DNA of 64,000 nucleotides from CALZIK01 sp945787635. Lineage in GTDB: Bacteria; Acidobacteriota; Thermoanaerobaculia; Multivoradales; JAHEKO01. The translations under genes and the position numbers were made by a program. The notes below the pieces were generated by a model. It was not told the DNA's origin. It searched no databases and worked only from the letters and a program-made list of their open reading frames with translations. Positions 39,640 to 49,200 of this stretch are shown here, one piece after another (within the stretch, counting starts at the first letter, position 1; every line of letters starts with the position of its first letter). The stretch is taken from contig CAMYNM010000009.1 in the NCBI GenBank assembly GCA_947259725.1, positions 1 through 64,000 on the forward strand, given 5' to 3'.

Positions 39640-41355
39640 CTATCCCAATCGAGGCAGTTCTTCGTTCAGATACCGCTCGCGAATGAGCCCGCGCTGCACC
39701 TTGCCACTGGTCGTCTTCGGCAGCTGTCCGCGCTTGACCAGAACGACGTCCGCAAGCGTCACACCGAACTCGTGACCGATTTCGATCCGTAGATCCCGCG
39801 CCAGATTCTGGAGCTGCGTGGAATCCTTGACGTTCACCTCGACGACGAGAATCACCTGCTCGCCTTCACCGCCCCTACTGACGCTGAACGCCGCGGCGCG
39901 CTCGAGCCCACCCCCGCCCGAAACCGACTCTGCCAGCCATTCGAGCTCGTGCGGCATCAAGTTCTCGCCACGAACGATCAACAGATCCTTGAGCCGTCCG
40001 GTCAGATAGAGCTCGCCCCGATCCAAAAAGCCCAGGTCGCCGGTTCGAAGCCAGCCGTCGACCAAGGCCTCCGCTGTCGCGTCGGGCTCGTTGTAGTAGC
40101 CCTTGAAAACGCCAGGCCCCTTGGCCCAGACCTCGCCGATCCGACCGTCGGGCGAGGCGGAGCCGTCGGGCGCGGCGATCCGGATTCGGGTGTCGAGCAC
40201 CGGGCCGCCGACACAGAAAACCTCGCTCAGGCCAAAACCGCCGCCGTTCGACCCCTTGGGAACGGGCAACGTTCGCGGCGCGCCGCCGGTGTCGTCGATC
40301 GCGACCACGAGGGTCGCTTCGGCGAGGCCGTAGCCAGGCCGGTAGTTTTCGGACTTGAAGCCGCAGCGGGCGAACTTGTCGAGAAACGCGGTGACCGTTT
40401 CGGGTCGGATCATCTCGGCCGCCGAGAAGGCCACCTGCCAGTTGGAAAGATCGAGGCCTTCGAGGTCACCGTCGCCAAGGCGGTCAACGCAGAGCTGGTA
40501 GCCGAAGTTGGGAGCCGTCGCGACCGTGCGGCCACCGGAGGCGAGGTTCTCGAGCCAGAGCCGAGGCCTCCCGAGGAAGGCCTCGGACGGCATGAGGTGG
40601 AGGTCCACGCCCTTGAGCATGAGAGTCAGGTTCGAGATCAGGCCCATGTCGTGGTAGAGGGGCACCCAGGAGGCCCAGTGGTCGATGAAGCCGCGCGAGT
40701 CGCTGCGATGGGGCGCGGCGACCCCGGCGTCGAGAGCGAGCGCGTTGTGGATGGCGCCGCCGTGAGTCACCTGGACCGCTCGCGGGAAGCCGGTCGAGCC
40801 GGAGGTGAGCTGTAGGAAGGCGGTGTCATCGGGGCTTGCTCGGGCGACGTCGAGGGTGCTGGCGCTGCTGGCCGCCGCGAGCTCGTCCGGCGTCAGGCAC
40901 GGTGGCAGTGGCTCTTCCGATGGCGCGGCTTCGGAGAGTTTTTCCGCCAGGCCCGCGGTAGAAACGATGAGCTTCGCGTCGAGCTTGCCGACCACGCCGG
41001 TGAGCTTGGCCAGCTGCACCTGGCTAGCGCCGACCGCGGCGCCGGGCGCGGTCGCCACTGGCAGCGCCCCGAGGTGAATCGCGCCGAGCCAGACGTCGAA
41101 CCAGTCGAAGGACGAGGGTAGAGCGACGACGACGCGATCGCCGGGGCGGATCCCCAGCGTCGCCAGCCGTGCGGCGGTCTGCGCCGCGGCCGCGAGGACT
41201 TCGAGATAGGTGCGTCGTCCGGCCGCGCGGCCGCGTCGGTCGAGGATCGTGAGGCCGCTCGTGGGCGACTGGCTGGCCGCCGCGCCGAGGGCTTCGGGGA
41301 GGTTGGGGTAGGGAATCAAGGCGGTCGAAAAAGTACCACGGTCTACCGTCGCCAT
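39640..41355 (-). CDS. Fatty-acyl-AMP ligase (FAAL-like adenylating enzyme)
   Basis: 571 residues from MATVDRGTFS. Adenylation motifs are clear: LTSGSTGFPRAVQVTHGG (about 183-200), SWVPLYHDMGLISNL (typical of fatty-acyl-AMP ligases), YRPGYGLAEATLVV, GWLRTGDLGFLDRGELYLTGRLKDLLIVRGENLMP, and the C-terminal catalytic lysine in LPKTTSGKVQR. FAALs activate a free fatty acid as acyl-AMP and pass it to an ACP rather than CoA; an ACP gene lies two genes on. The frame stays open about 100 codons upstream of this ATG, but that stretch includes a palindrome remnant and is not protein-like. It heads the radical SAM-ACP-acyltransferase run, with a 51-base gap. Confidence 0.88.
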   Translation of the reverse strand: MATVDRGTFSTALIPYPNLPEALGAAASQSPTSGLTILDRRGRAAGRRTYLEVLAAAAQTAARLATLGIRPGDRVVVALPSSFDWFDVWLGAIHLGALPVATAPGAAVGASQVQLAKLTGVVGKLDAKLIVSTAGLAEKLSEAAPSEEPLPPCLTPDELAAASSASTLDVARASPDDTAFLQLTSGSTGFPRAVQVTHGGAIHNALALDAGVAAPHRSDSRGFIDHWASWVPLYHDMGLISNLTLMLKGVDLHLMPSEAFLGRPRLWLENLASGGRTVATAPNFGYQLCVDRLGDGDLEGLDLSNWQVAFSAAEMIRPETVTAFLDKFARCGFKSENYRPGYGLAEATLVVAIDDTGGAPRTLPVPKGSNGGGFGLSEVFCVGGPVLDTRIRIAAPDGSASPDGRIGEVWAKGPGVFKGYYNEPDATAEALVDGWLRTGDLGFLDRGELYLTGRLKDLLIVRGENLMPHELEWLAESVSGGGGLERAAAFSVSRGGEGEQVILVVEVNVKDSTQLQNLARDLRIEIGHEFGVTLADVVLVKRGQLPKTTSGKVQRGLIRERYLNEELPRLG

Positions 41356-41379
41356 CCTCGTGACGACAGCATCGGGTGT

Positions 41380-41399
41380 CGGTCGACACGGAGGTGTAG
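41380..41399. repeat. Broken family A palindrome
   Basis: The left arm, loop and first bases of the right arm (CGGTCGACACGGAGGTGTAG) remain; the rest of the right arm is lost. It lies 25 bases upstream of the acyl-AMP ligase start. The remaining 120 bases to the flippase-like gene show nothing clear. Confidence 0.6.
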
Positions 41400-41518
41400 A
41401 ACCTCGAGACATCGCTGACAAGGCGCCCAGGATCGAGAGCCTGCAGGTGTTCGTCGCCAGTCCGGAAAACGGCGTTCGACAAGGAGGCCGGTCTTCCGCA
41501 TGGACCGAGGTGCGGTGC

Positions 41519-42589
41519 TCAGGGCTCGATCTGGGCTCTCGAATTGACCTCGTGCTCAGGGGCGCGACTGCGCTCCAATCCCAGCTCGACGTAGAGAAGT
41601 GACGGCAACCCGAGAGTGAGAACAAGGATGTAGTGCAGGCCGCGATACAGGAGGGTTCCGGCGACCGCGTCAAAACGGTCGATGCCGAGGAGCGCGTAGC
41701 CCGAGATCAGCGCCGCCTCCATGGGTCCCAGTCCTCCCGGCAGCCCGCTGAGCGTGCCGATCACACTCCCGATGCCGACGACCGCCGCGACCGTCAGAAG
41801 CGGAATCTCCGCTCCGATCGCGCGGAAGAGCAGCCACTGCGCAACAACGTTGGCGCCAATGTAGAGCCAGGTCAGCACGGCGGCGCGAGTCACGTGCGGC
41901 AGAGACCGAAGCAGCCGGGCGAAGACGATGGGGATCTCGCGCCCCTGGTCCGCAAGCCGGGTGAACCGTCCGCTGTCACGGGCCCGGTCGCCGAGCCGAC
42001 TCGCGAGCCTGCGCAGACCTCCGTCGGGGCCCACCGCCGCGGGAACGACCGCGAGCAGGATTGCGAGGGTCGCCAGGGCGACGACCCCCAAGGGGTTCCA
42101 GCCGAGCCGGAAGAACACGTAGGCGATGGCGAGCCACGTGAAGACGGTGGTCGCGAGCTGATGCATGAGCTGGTCGAATAGGACGATGCCGTACTGCCGA
42201 GGGAAGGCGGCGGCGCGACCTCCAGCCAGGTACCTGCCTCGGAGAACACCCCCGAAGAAGCGTAGCGCCACGTGATTGATGAACACCGAGGCCATCAGAG
42301 CGCTGGCCCGCCGCAGGAGCGTGGTCCGATGTCCCGATCGGATCAGACTGAGTTGCCAGCGCGCTTGCCAGAGGTACCACCGCAGGACGAGAAGCAGCGT
42401 GGCGCCGCCCACCAGGTCGTGCCGGGCCTCTCGGATCCGGCGGAGCAGATCTTCCGGCGAGAGAGACTCGACCATCCGCCAGGCGAGGAAGATCCCCAGG
42501 ACGGCGATCGTGAGCTGGACGATCCGCCGGGCCACGCGCCATCCGCGTCGCCCCCGAACTGCTTTGGTGTCTTCCAGGGTTGTTTCCAT
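41519..42589 (-). CDS. Lysylphosphatidylglycerol-synthase-TM/UPF0104 membrane protein
   Basis: 356 residues with about eight transmembrane segments. The family signature GTLSGLPGGLGPMEAALISGYALLGI near the C-terminus and VFINHVALRFFGGVLRGRY in the middle place it in PF03706, the flippase-like membrane half of lysyl-PG synthases, also found alone in glycolipid and hopanoid loci. No aminoacyl-transfer domain is present. It is the first gene of the minus-strand run 42589-36997 and could flip or transport the lipid made by the downstream cassette; a 163-base gap with a palindrome remnant separates it from the ligase. Confidence 0.85.
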   Translation of the reverse strand: METTLEDTKAVRGRRGWRVARRIVQLTIAVLGIFLAWRMVESLSPEDLLRRIREARHDLVGGATLLLVLRWYLWQARWQLSLIRSGHRTTLLRRASALMASVFINHVALRFFGGVLRGRYLAGGRAAAFPRQYGIVLFDQLMHQLATTVFTWLAIAYVFFRLGWNPLGVVALATLAILLAVVPAAVGPDGGLRRLASRLGDRARDSGRFTRLADQGREIPIVFARLLRSLPHVTRAAVLTWLYIGANVVAQWLLFRAIGAEIPLLTVAAVVGIGSVIGTLSGLPGGLGPMEAALISGYALLGIDRFDAVAGTLLYRGLHYILVLTLGLPSLLYVELGLERSRAPEHEVNSRAQIEP

Positions 42590-42725
42590 CTGGCTTACTC
42601 GAGGCGTCGGTACCCTAGCCGAAAAGAGGTGAGAGGCACCAATCCGGAGCTCGGCGCGGCGTTGTCACTGTGTGTCGCTGTGGACGTCCTCGCGTGGAGT
42701 TCAATCTGGTAGATTGCCCGGCGCC

Positions 42726-44129
42726 ATGCGACGCTGTCTCCTTCCAAATAGCCTCGTACGGACCTCATTCGCCGCGCAAGGCCGCAGCGGCGTCCGATTC
42801 TTGCTCGGCCTGGGCGTCGCGGTCGCGGTTCTGGGCGGCGCCAATCCGGCCTCCGGCAGGTCGCCCAACGTTCTCTTGATTTCGGTGGATACGCTGCGGA
42901 CCGACCGCATGTCGAGCTACGGCCATTCTCGTATGACCAGCCCCAAGCTCGACGAGCTGATGGCTCAGGGTGTGCGCTTCACCGAAGCCCGGACCCCGGC
43001 GCCGCTGACCGCGCCGGCGATGTCGTCGGTCATGACCTCACTTCATCCTCACGAGCACGGTTGCACCCGCAACGGCCTGCGGGTTCGGCCCAATCTGGTG
43101 TCGTTCAGCAAGCTTCTGGAGAGGCGCGGCTACCGGACCGCGGGCTTCGTCGGCAACTGGACATTGAAGCCGGAGCTCTCGGGTCTCGCCGACTACTTCG
43201 GGGACTTCGACGCCCTCTTGAATCGCAAACGGTGGTTCGGCCTGGCCAAGCGGGAATCGACCGCCGAGGACCTCAACGAGGCTTCGCTCGAGTGGCTCGA
43301 AGAACAAGTGAGCGATGGCAGCGGCAAGCCGGTCTTCCTCTGGGTGCACTACGTCGAACCTCATGCTCCTTATCGACTTCGCAGGGAGTACCTCAAGCAG
43401 ATCGGAGTCAAGGCCGGAGGTACCTTCTTTTCCGCCCGCAAGCGCTACGACAGCGAGATCGCATACGTCGACCATCAGATCGGCCGCTTTCTGGAGTCGG
43501 TCGGCGACCTGATCGATCTGCACGAGACCCTGATCGTTTTCACCTCCGATCACGGCGAGAGCCTGGGCGAGCACGGGTATTGGGGACATGGCCGGCATCT
43601 CTACGACGTGACCCTCAGGGTTCCACTCGCCTTCGTCTGGCCGGAGCGGATCGCCCCGGCCGTCCTCGATGCGCCGGCCTCGATCCTGGACATCGGCCCC
43701 ACGGTGCTGGCGCTTGCAAACGTGCCGGTGCCCGGGCACTTTCGAGGCCACGACTGGGCCGGGGTGCTCAATCACGGGGAGGCGGCCCCGGAAGGACGGG
43801 TCACGCTGCACCAGGCGCACCGAGCCTCGGTGCAGCCCAAGGAGGAGATCGAGCAGCTGCGTCAACGTGGCCTGCTCGAGATCGGCCGGGTCGTAGCGGG
43901 TCGCAAGGAGATCATCCGGGTGACCAACCAGCGGCGGCGGATCTTCGACCTGGCTAGGGACCCCCAGGAGCAGCGTAGCGTGGTGGAAGTGAGCTCGGAG
44001 CCGTCGGAGGAGCTTGCGGCCTGGTTGGTCGAAGTCCGCGCCGGCCTGGCCAGCGCGGATGAGCTGCCGCCTCCGTCGCTGACCGACGAAGACATGTCGG
44101 CGTTGAAGGCCCTCGGCTATATCGATTGA
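42726..44129 (+). CDS. Exported sulfatase-like/alkaline-phosphatase-superfamily enzyme with Thr nucleophile position
   Basis: 467 residues with a signal segment (FLLGLGVAVAVLGGANPASG). Metal ligands D55 and neighbours (NVLLISVDTLRTDRMSSYG) and the C-terminal TSDHGESLGEHGYWGHGRHLYD match the sulfatase family (PF00884). At the nucleophile site the sequence is PLTAPAMSSVMTS, with T95 where true sulfatases carry Cys or Ser followed by PxR, and without the Arg. It cannot become a formylglycine sulfatase; a phosphohydrolase or phosphotransferase like LtaS or phosphoethanolamine transferases is more likely. No membrane domain beyond the N-terminus is seen. It is divergent from the flippase-like gene. 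Confidence 0.85.
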   Translation: MRRCLLPNSLVRTSFAAQGRSGVRFLLGLGVAVAVLGGANPASGRSPNVLLISVDTLRTDRMSSYGHSRMTSPKLDELMAQGVRFTEARTPAPLTAPAMSSVMTSLHPHEHGCTRNGLRVRPNLVSFSKLLERRGYRTAGFVGNWTLKPELSGLADYFGDFDALLNRKRWFGLAKRESTAEDLNEASLEWLEEQVSDGSGKPVFLWVHYVEPHAPYRLRREYLKQIGVKAGGTFFSARKRYDSEIAYVDHQIGRFLESVGDLIDLHETLIVFTSDHGESLGEHGYWGHGRHLYDVTLRVPLAFVWPERIAPAVLDAPASILDIGPTVLALANVPVPGHFRGHDWAGVLNHGEAAPEGRVTLHQAHRASVQPKEEIEQLRQRGLLEIGRVVAGRKEIIRVTNQRRRIFDLARDPQEQRSVVEVSSEPSEELAAWLVEVRAGLASADELPPPSLTDEDMSALKALGYID

Positions 44130-44136
44130 TTGGAAC

Positions 44137-44229
44137 CGGTCGACTGGGACGTGAACGCTACAGATTCGGTCGACACGGAGATCGGCCGCTACAGGTTCAG
44201 ATTCGGTCGACAGGGACGTCGACCGGTAC
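44137..44229. repeat. Cluster of three family A palindromes
   Basis: Copies at 44137-44161 (right arm decayed), 44167-44192 (CGGTCGAC-ACGGAG-ATCGGCCG-CTAC) and 44204-44229 (perfect 8-6-8 arms). Spacing is 30 and 37 bp, so this is a looser version of the 34-bp array at 5249. It fills the gap between the convergent stops of the sulfatase-like and PLP-enzyme genes. Confidence 0.85.
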
Positions 44230-44240
44230 AGATCTTGTTC

Positions 44241-45332
44241 CTAGTCCCGCCCGCGCAGAATCGCCCAGCGATCGACCACCTCGTCACCACGCACCACGAC
44301 GTATTCGTCGAACTGCGCCACGGTCATGCACGAGTGCTGGGGGAGGAGCCGGATCCGGGTGCCGACCGCGTGGGAACCGGTGAGCCAACCGTGTTCTTGG
44401 GAAAGCGAGAAGACCCGGAGCCGCGGGTCGAGCGTTCCGGACTCGTAGTGATGAAAGCCGCAGCCGAAGTTGGGCCGGTGAATGTCCGAGCATCCGGGAT
44501 CTTTTGATAGCGCCAGGGCGCCGGCGTCGAGAATGGAGTGGCTGCGTCCGGACGATACGATCGAAGTGAGGACCGTCACGGCGCAATCTGCCACGTTGCA
44601 CGAGCCGAGCTCAGCCTGCGTGCCGTCGTAGAACACGTAGTTGCCTGGGCGCGCCTCGTCGACACCTTCCAGGCTTTCGACCGCCGACATCGCCGGAGTC
44701 GAGCCGACCGAAACGGTCGGCACTTCGATACCCTGGGATCTCAGCCGCTCGGCGAAGTCGGCCATCAGACTCCGTTCGAGCTCGGCGATCGAGGCCAGCT
44801 CCGCGCGGCCGTGGGCGCAGTAGGCCTGGCCGGAGTGAGTGAGGATGCCCTGGAAGCGGAGCGTGCCCGAGTCCTCGATCCGCTGAGCGAGCTCGAACGC
44901 CTCGGGCTCCGCCGGATCTACGCCGGCGCGGTGATAACCGCAGTCGATCTTGAGGAATACCCCAACCGAGGCTGAGGTGCTTTGGAGCGCTTCGATCGCC
45001 TCGGCTGAATCGACCACGAGCCTCAAAGTGATCTGACGGCTCAGATCAACGGCCTGGTCGATGCGCGACAGCGGCACCGGGAAGGCCCAGGTGATGTCTT
45101 CGAAGCCGGCCTCGGCGAATTGCCTGGCCTCATAGAGTGTGGCCACCGTGATCCCCCGTGCGCCGGCGTCCGACTGCATGCGCGCGATGCGCGGGCTCTT
45201 GTGGGTCTTGATGTGGGGGCGAAGCGCGACGCCGAGGCGCTCGCAGGTAGCGGCCATCGACGCGATGTTGTTTTCGAGCTTGTCGAGGTCGAGGAGCAGC
45301 GTGGGAGTCGGGAGCGCGTCGATCGGTGGCAT
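44241..45332 (-). CDS. D-threonine aldolase/D-serine dehydratase-family PLP enzyme
   Basis: 363 residues, fold-type III (alanine-racemase-like). The PLP lysine is in RPHIKTHKSPRIA near residue 42. The metal pair is H333/C335 in LLPQHSCMT, the Zn/Mn site of the D-threonine aldolase and DSD1-type D-serine dehydratase family. GSTPAMS and RPGNYVFYDGTQ match the phosphate and dimer regions. The reaction is either retro-aldol cleavage of D-3-hydroxy amino acids or D-serine deamination; the sequence does not decide. It is cytoplasmic and stands alone among convergent or same-strand neighbours. Confidence 0.88.
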   Translation of the reverse strand: MPPIDALPTPTLLLDLDKLENNIASMAATCERLGVALRPHIKTHKSPRIARMQSDAGARGITVATLYEARQFAEAGFEDITWAFPVPLSRIDQAVDLSRQITLRLVVDSAEAIEALQSTSASVGVFLKIDCGYHRAGVDPAEPEAFELAQRIEDSGTLRFQGILTHSGQAYCAHGRAELASIAELERSLMADFAERLRSQGIEVPTVSVGSTPAMSAVESLEGVDEARPGNYVFYDGTQAELGSCNVADCAVTVLTSIVSSGRSHSILDAGALALSKDPGCSDIHRPNFGCGFHHYESGTLDPRLRVFSLSQEHGWLTGSHAVGTRIRLLPQHSCMTVAQFDEYVVVRGDEVVDRWAILRGRD

Positions 45333-45416
45333 TCCCGAGATTCTAGCGTCGAGCTCCGCTCCGCGCTCTTACGCTTGCGTGAAGAATGCCGTTCTCGGCG
45401 GCGCCATCGGGGCTTT

Positions 45417-46208
45417 CTAGAACCTGACGGCGAGTCCCAGGAAGGTTCCATCGAGCTCCAGAATGAAGCGCTCTCTGGAACCCTTGAACTCGAACTCCAG
45501 AGTACGCACGCCGGCGACGACCGCCAGCTTCGGGGTCGGCAGGAAGCGGATTCCGAGCTCCGTCTCGCTGACGTCGCCTTCGTCGCCGGTGACAACCTCA
45601 CTGGCCTCGCCGAAGATCTCGAACCGGTCCGAGATCCGGACGTCCGCGATCAGACCCGCGGTTCCGAACGCGACTTCGAAGGTCTCGGTCTCGGTGATCG
45701 GCGGCGATATCTCGGGGGCCCGGAGCACGAGATCGGCGCGAAATCCTTTGCCCTCGACGATCGGTCCGATACGGAAGCGACCGTCCCGAGTCGTGAACTG
45801 CCAGGCGAAGCCGAAACGCGCGTACTCGATGTCGAAGCTCGTGGCCACGCGCTCGTCGAAGGCGAACGAGGTGTTGAGAAACGTGAACGACCGTGACAGC
45901 ACTTTGTCGCCGCTGAGCGCGATCTCGGGGAGAAAGCCCACTCTCACCAGGGTCGAGCGACTCGGCCGAAACACCAGCCGCCCCTCGAGTGCGTCGTCGC
46001 TCGTCAAACCGATGTCCCTTTCGAAGTCGAAGCTCTCGCTGACGATGTCGTCGACCGAGAAGCTCCCCGCGGGCTCGGCTGCCCACTGCCTCGCCTCAAC
46101 CGAAAAGATCTCGCGCTCGGCTGCTGCCGAGGGATTCCAGGGGCCCAAGGCGAGAGCGGCGGCGAGGGCGGCGGCGAGAACGCTGGGGGCGAAGTTGGGG
46201 AAGGGCAT
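45417..46208 (-). CDS. Outer-membrane beta-barrel-like exported protein
   Basis: About 263 residues from MPFPNFAPS, with a signal peptide (VLAAALAAALALGPWNPSAAA). The mature part is a run of alternating amphipathic strands (RLVFRPSRSTLVRVGFLPEIALSG, RFGFAWQFTTRDGRFRIGPIVEGKGFRADLVL, RFEIFGEASEVV, ELGIRFLPTPKLAVVAGVRTLEFEFKG) and ends FLGLAVRF with a terminal Phe, as in small outer-membrane barrels. No named family is recognised. It begins 33 bases after the addA stop; cotranscription with addBA is possible. Confidence 0.65.
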   Translation of the reverse strand: MPFPNFAPSVLAAALAAALALGPWNPSAAAEREIFSVEARQWAAEPAGSFSVDDIVSESFDFERDIGLTSDDALEGRLVFRPSRSTLVRVGFLPEIALSGDKVLSRSFTFLNTSFAFDERVATSFDIEYARFGFAWQFTTRDGRFRIGPIVEGKGFRADLVLRAPEISPPITETETFEVAFGTAGLIADVRISDRFEIFGEASEVVTGDEGDVSETELGIRFLPTPKLAVVAGVRTLEFEFKGSRERFILELDGTFLGLAVRF

Positions 46209-46240
46209 GCGCCACAGCCTAGCGCCGAGGCCCTGTCCGG

Positions 46241-49200
46241 CTATAAAAAATTCCACACCCGGTCCGGCCACAGGAACCAGAGCTGGGTCGCTACCGGGTC
46301 GGAGAGGCCTAGGCTCTCGCCGAGAGCCCGCGCGTAGGTGCCCAGCTGCGGCGCGTAGAGCTCGGCCCGGGAGCGCACTTCGTCGTCGCTCTCCACCCGA
46401 TCGGTCTTGTAGTCCACGATCGTGAAGCGACCTTCTGAATCTTCGAGCAAAAGGTCGATGGTGCCGCTGATTCCCGCAATGGGTGTGCCGCCGCCCCTGT
46501 CGTTGCTGTCGGCCGAAGGCATGAGAATAGGAAGCTCCCGGGCCACCACCGCCCCCGGTGCCGAGATCAGGCGCTCGAGGAGCGTTCCCCTGCGAAAACG
46601 GTCGAGGAGTTCTTCGACAGCCGCCCAGCCCGGCTCGAGCTCTTCGCCGGACACCAGGTTTTCGAAGTGGGCCCGCAGGCGGGACGTCTGCCGCTCGTGC
46701 TCGGCCGACGGGTCGGCCCGGAGATCCCAGGTCTCCAGGGCATGGTGAATCGTCTTACCGATGGCCATCGCCGTGTGCCTTCCGAAGGGAGAGCTCGCTG
46801 CCGCGGGTTTGACCGCGGAACGGTCCGAGTCGCCCAGCGCTTCCTGGGCGGCTTGGGCGGCTTGAGCCAGGTAGGGCCGCTCCATTCGTTCGCGCGCCGT
46901 CAGCCTGAGCGCGCTCAAGCGCTCCGACGCCGCCCGGACCTGTTTCGCGCTCGGCAGGCCGATGGCCGCCGAGCGCGGCTCGGGCGATTCGGACTTGGCG
47001 CGCAGTCCCGGGAACTTCCAGCGCACTCCCGCGGCGTCGAGCACGCCTTCGTCGAGCAGGCCCGCGGCGGTGGCGAGCTTGTCGATCGAAACCGGGTGTT
47101 CGTGGCGCCGGCCCAGCAGCTCGACGTAGGTCGGCTGAGAGCTCCAGCCGGATCGACCTTTCTCGGGCCAGTTCCCGACCAGCACCAACCGCCGCTGCGC
47201 GCGGGTCAGGGCGACATAGAGAGTGCGGACCTGCTCGGCCGCGGAGACCCGCTCGCGGTGCCGCTCGACGGCATCGAAGCCCAGGGTGGGTGCGTCGAAG
47301 AGAACGTACTCGAGCTCGCCGAGCGAATCCCAGCGGCGATCGGCGTCGAAGGTGCTGCGCTCGGAGCCGCGTCCCTCGGCATGGAGCTGTGCGAGATAGA
47401 CGTGACCGAACTCGAGCCCCTTGGCCTTGTGAATGGTCATGACCTGTACGGCGTCCTCCGCGGCGTCCTTGGGCAGCGCCTCTTCGGCTTCGAGTGCCAA
47501 GCCCACGCTGCGGCGCAGCAGTCGGAGCACGGTCTGGACGTCACCGCCGCGTATCTCCAGTCCGGTTTGGATGGATCGAAACAGGCGATCGAGGTTGGCG
47601 ACGCGGTAGCGACCGAGGTAGCGAGCACCCTCGATCGGCTCGCTCAGGAAGATCCACCGGAGGCGCTCGATGAAGCGGTCCGAGGGCTGGTCGCGAAACG
47701 CCGAGCGCAGTTCGGCGAGCGCGCGCACCGACCGGATGAGAAGCTCCTCCCAGCCGCGCACCCGCGCCAGGCCCGGCAGTTGCTCGTCCGGCACTTGCTC
47801 CAGAAGCCGGGCGGTCTCGCGGATCGCGGTTTCTAGCTCGGCGAGAACCCCCGTCGAGTCGGCGCCCTCGAGCTCGGTCAGAAGCTTCGGAAAGCCGCGC
47901 GACCAGAGAGGGATCAGGGCGGCGTCGGGAACTCCGACGATCGGCGATCGCATCCAGGTGAGCAAAGCGACGTGGTCGGTGGGGGAGACCACGCAGCGGA
48001 TCAGGGCAGAGGCGTCGATGACCTCACGGCGCCGGAAGTACTGTTTGTCGCTGGTGACCACGAACGGCACGCCGGCGTCTCTGAATCCTTCGAGGTAGGT
48101 GTCGACGCGGCTCGCGCTGCGCAACAGGAGCGCGCAGTCGTTCCACGGCGTTCCGGTGTCGTGAAGATTCCGGATATCGGCGGCGATGGCTCGCGCCTCG
48201 ATTTCGGCGGCATCCGCGTGCCGGGTCTTGCCACGCCACCGGGGGTGCCACGAGACCCAGTACTCGACCGCCGACCAGCGGCCGCCGGCAGCACCGGCGA
48301 TCGCTTCGGTCGGCGCCGACGCCACCAGCGACTCGAACGCCGGCTGAAGGCCCGGCTCCTGCTTCATGATCGGCTCGATCGCGCGCTCGACCTCCGCGAG
48401 AATTTCGGCATGCGAACGGAAGTTTCTGACCAACGGGTAGCGTTCGCCGCCCGCGGCGAGGGCGAGCTCGACCAGCCGGTCGTACGCCTCGAGATCGGCG
48501 TTGCGCCAACCATAGATCGACTGCTTGGGATCTCCGACGATAAAGAGGCCGATCGAGTGGTCGGTCGGGTCGCCTGACAGCGCCAGCAGTTCGACGATGT
48601 CGCACTGCAGGCGGTCGGTGTCCTGGAACTCGTCGACCAGGAGCTGGCGGATTCCCCGGCGCTCGCGGTGGAGGATGCGCCGGTGCTCTCGAAGGAGTCG
48701 CCAGGCCTCGCGAAGCAGCGCCTGAAAGTTGACCACGCCGGTCGCGCGCGCCTCCCGCTCGACTTCCTGGAGCAGCGGCGAGAGAGCCCGGCGAGCGACA
48801 TCCAGAAACGCGGGCTGAGCGTTGCGCAGGTACGAGATTCGCTGGGCGAGCTCGGCGGCCTGCTCGGCCAGGGGCGTGAGACGGTCGCCAAAGGTCTCGG
48901 TCTCGGACTTGCCGAACTTCTCCTTGGCCCACTTCTTGAGATGGGTCCAGGGAGGGCCATCCCAGATCGAGCTCAGACTCTTGCAGAGGCGCTGGGCGAG
49001 TTCGAGCCCCTCGGCTCGGTCGGATGCCGCCGCCTTCAGGATCTCGAGCGTGTCTTCGAGCGCCCGCTCTACCCGAGCGGGATTCTGAGTGCGTTTGATG
49101 TTGGCTAGATCGCCGTCGGCGATCTCGAGGAAGCGGGTGACCGTCCGGCGCAGGTCGGCCGCAATCGCGCCGACCCGTTCGGGGCGAAACGGATCGGACT

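Noticed and set aside
41356..41673. Longer N-terminus for the fatty-acyl-AMP ligase
   Set aside because: The extra 106 residues have no similarity to adenylating enzymes and include a palindrome remnant; ATG 41355 gives the normal length.
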